Assembly: GCF_022508225.1 (NCBI RefSeq)
Contig: NZ_JAETXJ010000003.1
Span: forward strand, 429,556-493,555
DNA from: Desulfovibrio sp. UIB00
GTDB lineage: Bacteria; Desulfobacterota; Desulfovibrionia; Desulfovibrionales; Desulfovibrionaceae
Direction of reading: 5' to 3'
DNA: 64,000 nucleotides
Both the position numbers and the translations under genes were made by a program. This document shows positions 47,815 to 57,326 of this stretch, piece by piece (position 1 is the stretch's first letter; the number at the start of each line of letters is the position of its first letter). The notes under the pieces were generated by a model, which was not told the origin of the DNA, searched no databases, and saw only the letters and a program-made list of their open reading frames with translations.

Positions 47815-47843
47815 TTGCGCAACAGCAGCAATCCTGTTATAAT
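47815..47843 (+). promoter_or_regulatory. Sigma70 promoter of the antiporter gene
   Basis: TTGCGC (47815-47820) and TATAAT (47838-47843) are separated by 17 bp. Transcription would start near 47850, giving a leader of about 95 nt. Confidence 0.6.
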
Positions 47844-47859
47844 TACAATCAGTTGGGCG

Positions 47860-47941
47860 GGCCTCCTGCTGCCGCAAACATTGTTGCGGCAGTGCGTCTT
47901 GCGCAGTATATGGTCACAGTGCTAGATTGCTGCAGGAGGCC
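47860..47941 (+). promoter_or_regulatory. Leader that can mask the antiporter ribosome site
   Basis: GGCCTCCTGC (47860-47869) is a perfect 10-base complement of GCAGGAGGCC (47932-47941), which is the Shine-Dalgarno region 2 nt before the start codon. A local hairpin CTGCCGCAA / TTGCGGCAG (47869-47892) sits between them. The pairing could switch translation with temperature, ions or a ligand. Confidence 0.5.
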
Positions 47942-47943
47942 GC

Positions 47944-49962
47944 ATGGAAGTTCCTTTGCTCTATGAAATCGTCATTATTTTTCTTCTTTCAATTTTCGTC
48001 ACCATCGTCTGTAACAAAATAAAACTGCCCGCCACCGTGGGCTTTCTGCTTACAGGCGTTTTGTGCGGCCCGTCCCTGCTGGGTATCGTCAAAGACATGC
48101 AGGCCATTGACCATATTGCTGAACTCGGCGTTGCCATGCTGCTGTTCACAATAGGCATGGAACTTTCCGGCGAGGCCCTCAATCGGCTGAAACGGCCCGT
48201 TTTTCTGGGCGGCAGCCTGCAAATCGGCCTGACGGTTCTTGCTGTGGCAGGTATTGCCATGCTGCTGCGCGATGCCACCTACCAGAAAGGCCTTTTCTGG
48301 GGCTGTCTGGTGGCGCTTTCGTCCTCGGCCATCGTGCTGCGCATTTTGCAGGAGCGCGGGGCCACCAACACGCCCACGGGCCGCCTTTCCCTCGCCATCC
48401 TTGTTTTTCAGGACATTATGGTAGCGCCCATGCTGCTGGCGGTGCCGCTGCTTGCGGGCACGCTTGAGCTTTCGCTCCAGGGCGCGGTGTTCTCCACCCT
48501 GCGTGTGGTGGCGGTGCTGGGCGGCGTGCTGCTGTTTGCCCGCTTTGGCCTCAACAGGCTTATGGAAGCCGTGGTGCGCACCCGCACGAGGGAAATACTG
48601 CTGCTCTCCACCCTTGGCCTGTGCCTCGGCATGGCCATGCTGACCAATCATCTGGGCCTTTCGCTCTCGCTCGGAGCTTTTTTGGCCGGTTTGATGCTCG
48701 CACGCTCGGAATACAGCATGAGCGTTATTTCGGGTATTTTGCCCTACCGCGACGTTTTCATGAGCCTGTTTTTCATCTCGGTAGGTATGATGCTGAATCT
48801 GGAGTTTTTTTTACAGCACTTTGTCGCCATTATTGTTCTGACAGCGCTGTTCATCGTCATAAAATCCCTGCTCACCCTGCCTTCGGTGCTGGTGCAGGGC
48901 TATCCCCTGCGCGCTGCCATTGTTACGTCCCTTTCCCTGGCGCAGGTGGGCGAATTTGCCTTTGTTCTGGCGGCATCTGGTCTGGCTGCCGGGCTGTTCG
49001 ACATGAACGCCTACCAGACATTCCTTGATGTCAGCGTGCTCACCATGATGCTGACCCCCGGCCTTATGGCTGTGGCCCCGCTTCTCGCCGACAAGGTTGC
49101 AGGCAAACGCAACGAACGGATGCTCGCCAAAGCCGAAGATCACGAAGGCGCCTGCGCCATGGAAGACCACCTGATCATTGTGGGCTTTGGCATCAGCGGC
49201 AAACACCTGGCCCATGTGGCCCGTGAATCCGGCGTATGTTATACCATCCTTGAAATGAACCCCGAAACCGTTACCCGCTACCGGCACAAGGAACCCATTT
49301 CGCACGGCGACGCTTCGCAGCCAATCGTTCTGGAGCATCTGGGCGTCACCAAGGCGCGTGTGCTCGCCATCGTCATTTCGGACCCGGCTGCTGTGCGCTC
49401 CATTGTTATTGAAGCCCGGCGGTTCAACCCCAACCTCCACATCATTGCGCGCACCCGCTTTGTGAGCGAGGTGGCCCCCCTGCGCGCGCTTGGCGCGGAC
49501 GAAGTGATCGCGGAAGAATTTGAAACCTCCATTGAGGTTTTCAGCCGCGTGCTGACGCGCTATCTGGTTCCCCGTCAGGACATAGATTCCTTTGCCGCGC
49601 GTATCCGGCAGGAGAATTACCGCATGATCCGCCGCATGAGCGCATCGGTAAACTCGCTTGATTCCATGGTCAGCCGCCTGCCGGAAATGGGCGTTCAGGC
49701 CATGCGCCTTGCCGCCGCCTCGCCCCTTTGCGGCATCAGCCTTGCCCAAAGCCAGATGCGCCGCAAATATGGCGTAACGGTTATTGCCATTCTGCGTGAC
49801 GGCGCAACCCAGGCATCGCCGGAACCCAACGACCAGTTCCAGGCCGATGACGTGGTGTACCTGTTTGGCAAAACAGATAAACTTCTGGCAATAGCCCCGC
49901 TCTTTTCCGGCCCATTGCGCGAATCCGGCAAGGAAACCAGCCCTCCGCCCAAGGCTGCCTAG
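47944..49962 (+). CDS. KefB-like cation:proton antiporter with RCK domains
   Basis: This 672-aa inner-membrane protein has a CPA2 exchanger domain of about 12 helices (residues 1-385; ALSSSAIVLRIL, FQDIMVAPMLL). A cytosolic RCK_N/TrkA-N domain (about 405-525; DHLIIVGFGISGKHLA) and an RCK_C domain (about 590-655) follow. It should exchange K+ or Na+ for protons and sense NAD(H) or similar ligands. It has its own promoter and leader and is a separate unit from the nif cluster. Confidence 0.88.
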   Translation: MEVPLLYEIVIIFLLSIFVTIVCNKIKLPATVGFLLTGVLCGPSLLGIVKDMQAIDHIAELGVAMLLFTIGMELSGEALNRLKRPVFLGGSLQIGLTVLAVAGIAMLLRDATYQKGLFWGCLVALSSSAIVLRILQERGATNTPTGRLSLAILVFQDIMVAPMLLAVPLLAGTLELSLQGAVFSTLRVVAVLGGVLLFARFGLNRLMEAVVRTRTREILLLSTLGLCLGMAMLTNHLGLSLSLGAFLAGLMLARSEYSMSVISGILPYRDVFMSLFFISVGMMLNLEFFLQHFVAIIVLTALFIVIKSLLTLPSVLVQGYPLRAAIVTSLSLAQVGEFAFVLAASGLAAGLFDMNAYQTFLDVSVLTMMLTPGLMAVAPLLADKVAGKRNERMLAKAEDHEGACAMEDHLIIVGFGISGKHLAHVARESGVCYTILEMNPETVTRYRHKEPISHGDASQPIVLEHLGVTKARVLAIVISDPAAVRSIVIEARRFNPNLHIIARTRFVSEVAPLRALGADEVIAEEFETSIEVFSRVLTRYLVPRQDIDSFAARIRQENYRMIRRMSASVNSLDSMVSRLPEMGVQAMRLAAASPLCGISLAQSQMRRKYGVTVIAILRDGATQASPEPNDQFQADDVVYLFGKTDKLLAIAPLFSGPLRESGKETSPPPKAA

Positions 49963-49984
49963 CGCATTTCACAATTGCTGCGAC

Positions 49985-50016
49985 AAAGGAGGCGGGGCTT
50001 GCCCTGCCTCCTTTTA
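49985..50016 (+). terminator. Terminator after the antiporter gene
   Basis: AAAGGAGGC and GCCTCCTTTT pair around a GC-rich loop and end in TTTT. Confidence 0.75.
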
Positions 50017-50192
50017 ATTGCCAAACTCAGCAAGGTATTAGCGCTACTTGGGTAAAAGATTCTGCCAAACCGGGGCTGGGAACTTGCGCATTTTGCCATT
50101 GCCGTCTATTAAAACTGATTACAGATATACTAACGGGAGCAACCCAAAGGGCTGCCCGCTGATAATCCGCCCTCTTGCGGTATGGATGTACT

Positions 50193-50618
50193 ATGCTTGA
50201 CGACAGACTGATGCGCGCCATGTTTGGCGAATCACGCAGCATCGCCATTATCGGCGCCAAGGACAAAGCCGGACAGGCCGTGGACAGGGTCGGGCGCTAT
50301 CTGCTGGAGCAGGGATACACGATTTTTCCTGTCCATCCCGTGCGCAAAACCGTTTGGGGGCTGCCTGCGGCAACCTGTCTTGCGGAACTGCCCGGGCCGA
50401 TGGATATCGTCAATCTGTTTCGCGCGCCGGAATACTGCCCCGCCCACGCGCAGGAAGTACTGGATCTGCCCTGGAAACCAAAAGTTTTCTGGATGCAGCT
50501 TGGCATACGCTCGATCGAGGCACGTCAACTGTTAGCCCGTACAGGCATGACAGTGGTTGAAGATTCCTGCATCATGGTGGAACACGAGCGCCTCATGCGC
50601 CCCTCGCTCACTTTTTAA
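50193..50618 (+). CDS. CoA-binding domain protein (YccU-like)
   Basis: This 141-aa Rossmann-fold protein resembles the CoA-binding domain of succinyl-CoA synthetase alpha chain. Segments SIAIIGAKDKAGQAVDRVG and VFWMQLGIRSIEA are typical. Function unproven; probably a CoA or nucleotide sensor. The ATG at 50193 is preferred over an in-frame TTG 18 bp upstream. It begins a run of three closely spaced genes. Confidence 0.8.
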   Translation: MLDDRLMRAMFGESRSIAIIGAKDKAGQAVDRVGRYLLEQGYTIFPVHPVRKTVWGLPAATCLAELPGPMDIVNLFRAPEYCPAHAQEVLDLPWKPKVFWMQLGIRSIEARQLLARTGMTVVEDSCIMVEHERLMRPSLTF

Positions 50619-50636
50619 GGCCAAGGATTATAGCCC

Positions 50637-51089
50637 ATGTCTGCCGCTCACGGAGAATCTGTTTTCAACTGCCGCATGTGCGGCCACTGCTGCGAAGGAA
50701 GAGGCGGCATTGTCGTTAGCCCCACAGACCTGATCCGGCTGGCAGCGCACATGCAGCAAGCGCCGGAAGCAGTGGCGGAGAACTATTGCGAGCGCATTGG
50801 CGGCAAGCTCAAAATTCGCTGCGGCGAAGACGGCTACTGCGTATTTTTTCGCCAGGGCAGCGGCTGCGGCGTGCATGAGGGCAAGCCTTCAATCTGCCGC
50901 GCATGGCCCTTTTTTCGCGGCAATATCGAAGACCCGGCCAGCCTTGCCATGGCCAAGGAATTCTGCCCCGGCATCGAAACTGGCGCGCTGCATGCGGATT
51001 TTGCGCGCGAAGGCCGCGACTATCTGCGCGAAAACGGTCTGCTTGCTTCCGATGCCACCTGTGAAGCCAATGCGCTTATCCTGAAGTAA
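50637..51089 (+). CDS. YkgJ-type cysteine cluster protein
   Basis: This 150-aa protein has the CxxC...C arrangement of the zinc- or iron-chelating YkgJ family: FNCRMCGHCCEG, CVFFRQGSGCGVHEGKPSICRAWPFF and EFCPG. Proteins of this family are thought to bind a metal or Fe-S centre; no reaction is known. It lies 18 bp after the CoA-binding gene and 2 bp before the J-domain gene. Confidence 0.8.
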   Translation: MSAAHGESVFNCRMCGHCCEGRGGIVVSPTDLIRLAAHMQQAPEAVAENYCERIGGKLKIRCGEDGYCVFFRQGSGCGVHEGKPSICRAWPFFRGNIEDPASLAMAKEFCPGIETGALHADFAREGRDYLRENGLLASDATCEANALILK

Positions 51090-51091
51090 TC

Positions 51092-52108
51092 ATGCGACGC
51101 CGCCCCCGCCAGATATCGTTGAAAGAATGCTACGACATTCTCAAGCTTAAAAAGGACGCCGATACGGCTGACCTCAAGCGGGCCTACCGGCGTCGCGCTT
51201 TTGAGCTGCACCCCGATCTCAACCCCGGCAACCCCGATGCCAGCCGGGAATTTCAGCTGCTGAACGAGGCCTATGTGGCCCTTTCCGCCATACTCAAACA
51301 TGAGGACGGCGTACGGGCTTCAACCGAGGCCAGCAGGGCTGCGCAGGCAGAGAGCAAGGCGCGGGCCGCAAAGGAAGAACCCACTGACGACAGGGCTGAG
51401 CAGAAGACCCAGGCTGAAAATGCCTCTCAGGGTAGTACCGGGCAGCAGGCGGGCTCTGACGCACAAGAAGCCAGCTCTGGCGCGGCTGACGCTGCTGCCG
51501 GGGCGCAGGCCTCAGCCGAGGCCGGGAAGGCTCAAAAAGATCAGGAGCAAGAGCGGCAAGAAAGCAAAACCGCAGGCCCAAAAAACGCGCAGAACGGCTA
51601 TTCAGAACATGACGTGCTGCGCGACCTGCTCACAGATCCCTTTGCCCGCCGCGTTTTTGAAGATATTTACAGCGAACTGAACCGTCAGCATCAGGAAGAA
51701 GCGCCCCCCCAGCAGGAAGCGCCTTACCAAAAAGAGGCGCCCTCTTTTGGCCAACCCAAGGAAAAACCGGCGGCGGAAAAGCGCAATGTAAAACTGCACA
51801 AGAGCAATCTGGCCTGGGGTACGCCCAAGTGGAACAAAGACCACAGCAAGGGCGTTACCGGCATGGTCAAGGGCTGGCTGCGCCGTCAGATTGATGAAGA
51901 ACAAACCCTTGCACTGCCCTCGGCCAACCTTGCGCCCGGCAAACGCATTCGCCTGCAAATACGTCAGGCCCTTTCAGGCGAGCTGAAAACGGTCGAAGTC
52001 ACCCTGCCGCCGGATTTTGCCGTGGGCAAACCCATTCGGTTGCGCGGGCTGGGCAAACGCGTGGGGCCGTGGCAAGGCGACTTGTACCTGATTATCACCA
52101 ACGAATGA
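51092..52108 (+). CDS. J-domain co-chaperone, DnaJ-like with atypical C-terminus
   Basis: This 338-aa protein has an N-terminal J domain (about residues 10-70) with the HPD triad in ELHPDLNPGNPD, so it can stimulate DnaK. A long Ala/Gln/Glu-rich low-complexity linker (about 75-165) follows. A C-terminal beta region (KRIRLQIRQALSG, IRLRGLGKRVGPWQGDLYL) is similar to the end of the DnaJ/CbpA substrate domain. No zinc finger is present. Confidence 0.85.
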   Translation: MRRRPRQISLKECYDILKLKKDADTADLKRAYRRRAFELHPDLNPGNPDASREFQLLNEAYVALSAILKHEDGVRASTEASRAAQAESKARAAKEEPTDDRAEQKTQAENASQGSTGQQAGSDAQEASSGAADAAAGAQASAEAGKAQKDQEQERQESKTAGPKNAQNGYSEHDVLRDLLTDPFARRVFEDIYSELNRQHQEEAPPQQEAPYQKEAPSFGQPKEKPAAEKRNVKLHKSNLAWGTPKWNKDHSKGVTGMVKGWLRRQIDEEQTLALPSANLAPGKRIRLQIRQALSGELKTVEVTLPPDFAVGKPIRLRGLGKRVGPWQGDLYLIITNE

Positions 52109-52130
52109 TCGAGCGTTTTAATGCGCACCG

Positions 52131-52172
52131 CAAACGAAAAGAGACCCCGTGGGGTCTCTTTTCGTTTGCGGT
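52131..52172. terminator. Terminator between the J-domain gene and panD
   Basis: CGCAAACGAAAAGAGACCCC pairs with its complement around GT. The arms contain A4 and T4, so it may serve both converging transcripts. Confidence 0.85.
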
Positions 52173-52202
52173 AGTCTGCTGGGCGAAAGTGTCTTGTAGG
52201 TG

Positions 52203-52616
52203 CTATTCCTTTTCCACATGAAAGCCAAAGTCGCCATCTTCCTCGCCGTCAACCACGTAGCGCAGGCGCTCATGAATGCTGTTGTCCTCGTTAAAGGTCA
52301 GCACAACGGGTTTGCGGCTGTACAGATCCTGCGGGCCGTTCACATATTCGTAAGCACTGATGATGACTTCATCCCCACGCTGGCAGGCACGGGCCGCCGC
52401 ACCATTGAGTATGCAGCAGCGCGACCCTGGCTCGCCGTAGATAACGTAGGTGGAAATGCGCTGTCCGTTGCTCTTGTTCCAGATATACACAAATTCCAGC
52501 GGGTAGATGCCCGCCTCGCGGCACTGCTCCGGGTCAAGCGTCACCGAACCGTGGTAGTTCAGTTCGCACCCGGTAACACGAATGCAATGCAGTTTTGCCC
52601 GCAGTATTTGCAGCAT
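52203..52616 (-). CDS. panD: Aspartate 1-decarboxylase
   Basis: This 137-aa pyruvoyl enzyme makes beta-alanine for pantothenate and CoA. The proenzyme self-cleaves at Gly-Ser in NYHGSVTLD (Gly23-Ser24). The ligand region [15 protein letters not shown] and [13 protein letters not shown] are conserved. Start 52616 fits the family N-terminus; a longer in-frame extension would run through the terminator at 52648-52670. Confidence 0.93.
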   Translation of the reverse strand: MLQILRAKLHCIRVTGCELNYHGSVTLDPEQCREAGIYPLEFVYIWNKSNGQRISTYVIYGEPGSRCCILNGAAARACQRGDEVIISAYEYVNGPQDLYSRKPVVLTFNEDNSIHERLRYVVDGEEDGDFGFHVEKE

Positions 52617-52647
52617 GACAAACTCTCTTGCGCGGTTGGACGCGCCT

Positions 52648-52670
52648 AAAAAAAGGTCGCACAAGCGACC
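52648..52670 (-). terminator. Terminator or attenuator 32 bp upstream of panD
   Basis: On the minus strand GGTCGC-TTGT-GCGACC is followed by seven T residues, a canonical small terminator. It either ends the transcript from the gene at 52880-53302 or attenuates panD. Confidence 0.75.
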
Positions 52671-52879
52671 ATGAATGATGCCGAATCCGGCAGTTGCCCG
52701 CCCCGCAGGGATTGCCAACACAGGGCAACCCCTCGCGCCGTCCGGTAGCGGCAAACGCATGAGCACGGTCTACAACAACTATGAAGCGCACCGCAAGCCT
52801 CACCGGGCGCGGCCCCGCCTTGGTCGCTATGCTCCGGGCCGCAAAAGCGGTGTGAACCTAAGCAGACGGCGCAAAAAAA

Positions 52880-53302
52880 TCAATAGGCCTTGATGTACTC
52901 GTCCATATTTTCCGCAGAACAGTTGCGGCTGACCCAAAAAGCAGAGGCCCATACCATCAGGGCTGTGGCCTGCGTGTCGTCCAGGCTTTTGATCTTGGCC
53001 TCAAGGCTGGATTTGCTGGCCCCATGCCGCAGATGTACGCCGTTGATGTCGCAGGCATCCGTAACGCGCAGCAAAAGATACGAAAGCCGCGTATGGTCGG
53101 GCATGAGCTTCATATCCTTGTGGGCTTCCACAATGGTTTTCAGCTCCGCAGCACTAAAGATATGCTTGATGCCCGTGATTGCCCGAAAAAACGTGTCCAC
53201 CGCCCAGGGAAGGATAAACTCCGCCCCCGCGCTCTTTGTGCGGAAATAGTCTTTGAGCCAGCGTTCCTGATCGTCGTTAATACGTGCTGCGACCTGCGGC
53301 AT
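52880..53302 (-). CDS. Orphan protein with ribbon-helix-helix-like N-terminus
   Basis: This 140-aa soluble protein begins MPQVAARINDDQERWLKDYF and continues SAGAEFILPWAV. The pattern fits a ribbon-helix-helix DNA-binding motif: a basic strand, then two amphipathic helices. The remaining 100 residues are unassigned. ATG 53302 is preferred; an in-frame TTG lies 42 bp upstream. No toxin-like partner adjoins it, so an antitoxin role is not supported. Confidence 0.65.
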   Translation of the reverse strand: MPQVAARINDDQERWLKDYFRTKSAGAEFILPWAVDTFFRAITGIKHIFSAAELKTIVEAHKDMKLMPDHTRLSYLLLRVTDACDINGVHLRHGASKSSLEAKIKSLDDTQATALMVWASAFWVSRNCSAENMDEYIKAY

Positions 53303-53563
53303 GATGCCCCCGATGTTGCGTGCGGCCTGGCGCAAGTTCGCCAAGCATCGTGTTACGCTATGTTTTCTTTTTGCGCTACACTACCTGCCCGTGAATTTCA
53401 AGATAAAATCTAGACTTTTTTCCAGAAACATTGTCTGGGCTTACCGCAGATCAGGCAGCGCTTATGGCAAATAGGCCAGATGCATGCTCCCTTGCCCCGC
53501 CCTGCTTGCCGCGCGCTGCCCTTGAATGTATCCATAACACACAGACAGAATAAAGGAGCTTAC

Positions 53564-54484
53564 ATGCAGGATGCCAGACAGGCTGCGCCTTCACAATTAC
53601 AATCTACCACAGCACCCAAGAAGGACGCAATGCAGCAAAGCGCCGTGCGCGCAGCCCTGATCCGCATGCACGCAGCCACTGTTCTGTTTGGTATTTCTGG
53701 CATTTTTGGCAAATTGTGCCAGTGTTCCGCCATTGATCTTGTCTGGGGCAGGGCCGTGGTAGCAGTGGCCGCTCTTGGCTGCATCTGCCTTATCCGGCGT
53801 GATCCGCCATGGCATGGAATTACGGCACGCGACCTGACAGGCCTTGCCGTAAGCGGCATTCTGCTGACCCTCCATTTTGTTACATTTTTTATGGGCATAA
53901 AACTGGGCGGCATTGCGGTGGGCACGCTCGGTTTTGCGTGCTTTCCCGCTTTTACAGCCCTGTTTGAAGCCATAGCCTACCGCGAACGCCCAAGCTCCAG
54001 GGAATTGCAGTGCATTGGCATGGTGAGCATTGGGCTTGTGTGCCTGACGCCCTCGTTTTCGCTGGCTGATACTGCAACACACGGCCTGCTGTGGGGCATT
54101 GTTTCCGCTGCGGTTTACGGCCTGGTGGCCATAGCAAACAGGCACTTTGCCGGGGGAATGTCTGGCATGCAGACCTGCTGGTGGCAAAATACGGTAATAA
54201 TCATCTGCCTTCTGCCCTTTGCAGCAGCGGATGTGCCGCACATCGCCGCGCTGGACTGGCTGTGGATAATCTGCCTGGGCCTGTTGTGCACCGCCCTCGC
54301 CTACAGCCTTTACGTAAGCAGCCTCACAGCCCTCAAGGCCCGGCAGGCAGCGGTTATTATCACGCTTGAGCCAGTCTACGCCATAATCGCAGCGTGGCTG
54401 CTCTTTAACGATGCTCCCGGTCTGGGCATTTTTGCAGGCGGCGCACTCATACTTGGCGCTGTGTTCAGACTCAGCAGACGATGA
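53564..54484 (+). CDS. EamA/DMT-family transporter
   Basis: This 306-aa inner-membrane protein has about ten hydrophobic helices in two EamA repeats (first starting ATVLFGISGIFGKL, second ATHGLLWGIVSAAVYGLVAI). Members export amino acids or metabolites; the substrate is unknown. Start 53564 has AAAGGAG upstream. Divergent from the ribbon-helix-helix-like gene. Confidence 0.85.
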   Translation: MQDARQAAPSQLQSTTAPKKDAMQQSAVRAALIRMHAATVLFGISGIFGKLCQCSAIDLVWGRAVVAVAALGCICLIRRDPPWHGITARDLTGLAVSGILLTLHFVTFFMGIKLGGIAVGTLGFACFPAFTALFEAIAYRERPSSRELQCIGMVSIGLVCLTPSFSLADTATHGLLWGIVSAAVYGLVAIANRHFAGGMSGMQTCWWQNTVIIICLLPFAAADVPHIAALDWLWIICLGLLCTALAYSLYVSSLTALKARQAAVIITLEPVYAIIAAWLLFNDAPGLGIFAGGALILGAVFRLSRR

Positions 54485-54586
54485 TATAAGCGGCATTTTT
54501 GCTGTGTTTAAAATATTTGAGAAAAATAATCACATGAATACATACTGCAATACTGCATTTTCATTAAAATATTATTACAAATGATA

Positions 54587-54613
54587 TAAAGTTTATATTG
54601 GATTTGACGATTT
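54587..54613 (+). promoter_or_regulatory. Sigma28 (FliA)-like promoter of chemoreceptor gene 2
   Basis: TAAAGTTT (54587-54594, exact), an 11-bp spacer and GACGATTT (54606-54613, 5/8 to GCCGATAA) form the element. The ATG lies 126 nt downstream. It sits in an AT-rich intergenic block. Confidence 0.55.
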
Positions 54614-54738
54614 TTTAAACTAGTAAAAGTGATAATATTCTAGAGAGATGTGAAGTGTTAACGGAATGCTAATTTTTTTAACATGCGTTACCACCACATT
54701 ATAATCATCATGGCTGCACGAGTTCACTGGAGGATATC

Positions 54739-57054
54739 ATGCCACGCCTGTCATTCAAGAGTGTAAACACGGTATTAGCCACAATCATAAGCATTGTCTT
54801 GCTCATCGGCGTTTCAAGCCTTGTTATTTACGTTGGAAAATCTTCATATAATGTCGTCAACAAAACGTCTGTAGACGGCATGAAGATCATAAACAATGGC
54901 CTTATCGCCAACGTAAATGATTTGATCGATGCAAACATGAGTATGATCAAGGTCCCAGCCCAGAGCGGTCAGGCTAAAAAAGCCATCGAAGGCAACAGCG
55001 CCGAAATGGACGCCCTGATCAAAGCCCTTGTAAAAGAATACAAGGGCATCAACTCTATCTATGTTTTGAATGCTCAGGGTATCGCCGTATCAGGGGCGTC
55101 AAGCCAGGGAGAGTCCTTTATTGGCAATAATTATGGCGACAGGGGTTATTTCAAAATAGCTATGCAGGGCAAGGATGCCATTGACCCCAATATCATTGTT
55201 GCCAAAACCACCAAAAAAGAAGTCCTTGCCATTGCAACCCCAGTTTTTGGCGAAAACGGCAAGCCCGTTGGTGCTGTGTGCGTAACCATCAACTGGCTTG
55301 AATACATCAAAAGTCATGTTTTTAACATAACTGTTGCATCACATGGCTATGCATTTATTATTGATGCCAACGGTCGCGTTATCGCCCACCCCAATGCTGA
55401 TACTCACATGAGCGATGTCAGCAAACTGGAGTTTGTAGTCAAGGCGCTCAAAATCAAGAACGGCTCTTTTGATTACGAATTTCAGGGTAAGGACAAGGTA
55501 ATTGTTTTTCAGACCATTGAAAGAACAGGCTGGCTTGTCTGCACCTCCGCCTTTACAGACGATCTTGCAAAAGACGCCATTGAGCAACGCAACATTCTTA
55601 TTCTCGTTGCCATCGGCATTTTTGTTGTATTGCTGGGCAGCATCGTATTTATGGTTCGCCGGATCATTACTGCCCCGCTGAAAAACATCATGGACTACAG
55701 CGCACAGATTGCGCACGGCGATTTCAAGGCCACGCTCACGGGCAATTATAGTTTTGAACTGGCTGAACTTGCAGGAAATTTCAAAGAAACGACAGCTGTG
55801 CTCAAAAACCGTCTGGGTTTTGCTGACGGCGTATTGCAGGGCATCACCTTCCCCACCCTGGTTGCAGATACAGACGTGCATATTACCTATGTAAATGATG
55901 CCATGGTCAAACTTGTAGGAAAAAGTGGCAAGCCCGCAGATTATAAGGGTATGACAGCGGCTGAATTTTTCTATGGGGATGCCAACAAGCGCACCATCTG
56001 TCATAAATGTCTGAGCGAGGGAGTGAACGCACATGGCATTGAAGCTGCAATGACCTTTGCAGACGGCCAGCACAAAAACCTGCGCATTGATGCCTCGCTG
56101 ATCCGCGATCTGGACGGCAACATTGTGGGCGCAGTAACACTTGTGTTTGACCTGACGGAAATCAAAAAGCAGCAGGCCACCATCGAGCAACAGCGTGATG
56201 CCGTTGCCCAGGTGGCGCAGAACGCCAATGCCATCGCTGACAGGCTTTCCACAGCGACCGAAGAGCTTTCCACCCAGGTGGAACAGGCCAGCCGTGGCGC
56301 GGATCAGCAGACGCAGCGCGTTTCTGAAACTGCCACCGCCATGGAGCAGATGAATGCCTCGGTGCTTGAAGTTGCGCGCAATGCGGGCGGCGCGTCCGAC
56401 ACCACCATTAATGCCAAGCGCAAGGCGGAACACGGCGCAGAAGTGGTCAATAAGGTGGTGCAGGGCATCAACCAGTTGCACACGCAGGCTATGGGCCTTA
56501 AGACCGGTATGGCCTCGCTGGGCGATCAGGCCCAGAGTATCGGCCAGATCATGACCGTGATTTCAGACATTGCAGATCAGACCAACCTGCTGGCCCTTAA
56601 CGCAGCTATTGAGGCGGCGCGCGCGGGCGAAGCCGGACGCGGATTTGCAGTTGTGGCCGACGAGGTGCGCAAACTGGCGGAAAAGACCATGCAGGCAACC
56701 CGCGAGGTTGGTTCCGCCATTCAGGGCATCCAGAATGGCACCACGCAGAACATTGATCAGGTCAACCAGACTGTAGACACCATCGAGCAGACTACTGAAC
56801 TTGCCGGAACCTCCGGCGAGGCGCTCTCAGAAATTGTGGTGCTGGTGGATCAGGCTGCGGATCAGGCGCATTCCATCGCCGCCGCCGCAGAAGAACAGTC
56901 GGCCACCAGCGACGAGATCAACCGCGCCGTGGAACAGATCAATACCATCAGCTCTGAGACGGCCTCCGCCATGTCGCAATCTGCAAACGCAGTGACGGAA
57001 CTGGCAAAGCAGGCGCAGGAACTCAAAAAGCTCATTGCGCAGATGGTTTCCTAA
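54739..57054 (+). CDS. Methyl-accepting chemotaxis protein (dCache-HAMP-PAS)
   Basis: This 771-aa receptor has TM1 (about residues 10-32) and a periplasmic double-Cache domain (about 35-275; [32 protein letters not shown]). TM2 (about 286-308), HAMP and a cytosolic PAS domain (about 365-480) follow. The signalling coiled coil has [20 protein letters not shown]. The PAS domain contains CHKC, a possible redox or metal pair, which is not a c-type heme site. GGAGG precedes the ATG. Confidence 0.92.
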   Translation: MPRLSFKSVNTVLATIISIVLLIGVSSLVIYVGKSSYNVVNKTSVDGMKIINNGLIANVNDLIDANMSMIKVPAQSGQAKKAIEGNSAEMDALIKALVKEYKGINSIYVLNAQGIAVSGASSQGESFIGNNYGDRGYFKIAMQGKDAIDPNIIVAKTTKKEVLAIATPVFGENGKPVGAVCVTINWLEYIKSHVFNITVASHGYAFIIDANGRVIAHPNADTHMSDVSKLEFVVKALKIKNGSFDYEFQGKDKVIVFQTIERTGWLVCTSAFTDDLAKDAIEQRNILILVAIGIFVVLLGSIVFMVRRIITAPLKNIMDYSAQIAHGDFKATLTGNYSFELAELAGNFKETTAVLKNRLGFADGVLQGITFPTLVADTDVHITYVNDAMVKLVGKSGKPADYKGMTAAEFFYGDANKRTICHKCLSEGVNAHGIEAAMTFADGQHKNLRIDASLIRDLDGNIVGAVTLVFDLTEIKKQQATIEQQRDAVAQVAQNANAIADRLSTATEELSTQVEQASRGADQQTQRVSETATAMEQMNASVLEVARNAGGASDTTINAKRKAEHGAEVVNKVVQGINQLHTQAMGLKTGMASLGDQAQSIGQIMTVISDIADQTNLLALNAAIEAARAGEAGRGFAVVADEVRKLAEKTMQATREVGSAIQGIQNGTTQNIDQVNQTVDTIEQTTELAGTSGEALSEIVVLVDQAADQAHSIAAAAEEQSATSDEINRAVEQINTISSETASAMSQSANAVTELAKQAQELKKLIAQMVS

Positions 57055-57108
57055 AAACGCACAAAGGGGGCAGTGCGCAAGCCTGCCCTCCCCTGCAACA
57101 AACTCAAA

Positions 57109-57142
57109 GCCCCTGAATGGTCTACCATTCAGGGGCTTTATC
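57109..57142 (+). terminator. Terminator after chemoreceptor gene 2
   Basis: AGCCCCTGAATGGT pairs with ACCATTCAGGGGCT, followed by a short T-rich stretch. Confidence 0.75.
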
Positions 57143-57187
57143 GCGCTCTGGCCCATGTACTCAGACTCGGCAACAATAAAACAGATC

Positions 57188-57249
57188 AGGCCCGCCTTCG
57201 TTCAATGCAGCACCTAACGTGCTGCCACTGGACGAAAACGGGCCTTTTT
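57188..57249 (+). terminator. Long imperfect hairpin ending in T5
   Basis: The outer arms GGCCCG and CGGGCC, middle arms TTCGTTCA and TGGACGAA, and inner arms GCAGCAC and GTGCTGC form one 56-nt stem, followed by TTTTT. It may be a second terminator for the receptor gene or part of a small RNA. Confidence 0.55.
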
Positions 57250-57326
57250 AAACCACCTGGCTTTGGTCTGTACAAAAAACATTCAAGACTGAAATTTCGT
57301 CCAGACAAAACAACCAGTGATGTGTA

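Noticed and set aside
52759..52893. 44-codon basic open frame ([19 protein letters not shown]...)
   Set aside because: It has no ribosome site and no known family, and overlaps the 3' end of the minus-strand gene. It may be chance coding in G+C-rich DNA.
55979..56030. Possible heme c site in the PAS domain of chemoreceptor 2
   Set aside because: The sequence is CHKC followed by Leu, not CxxCH, and the domain is cytosolic.
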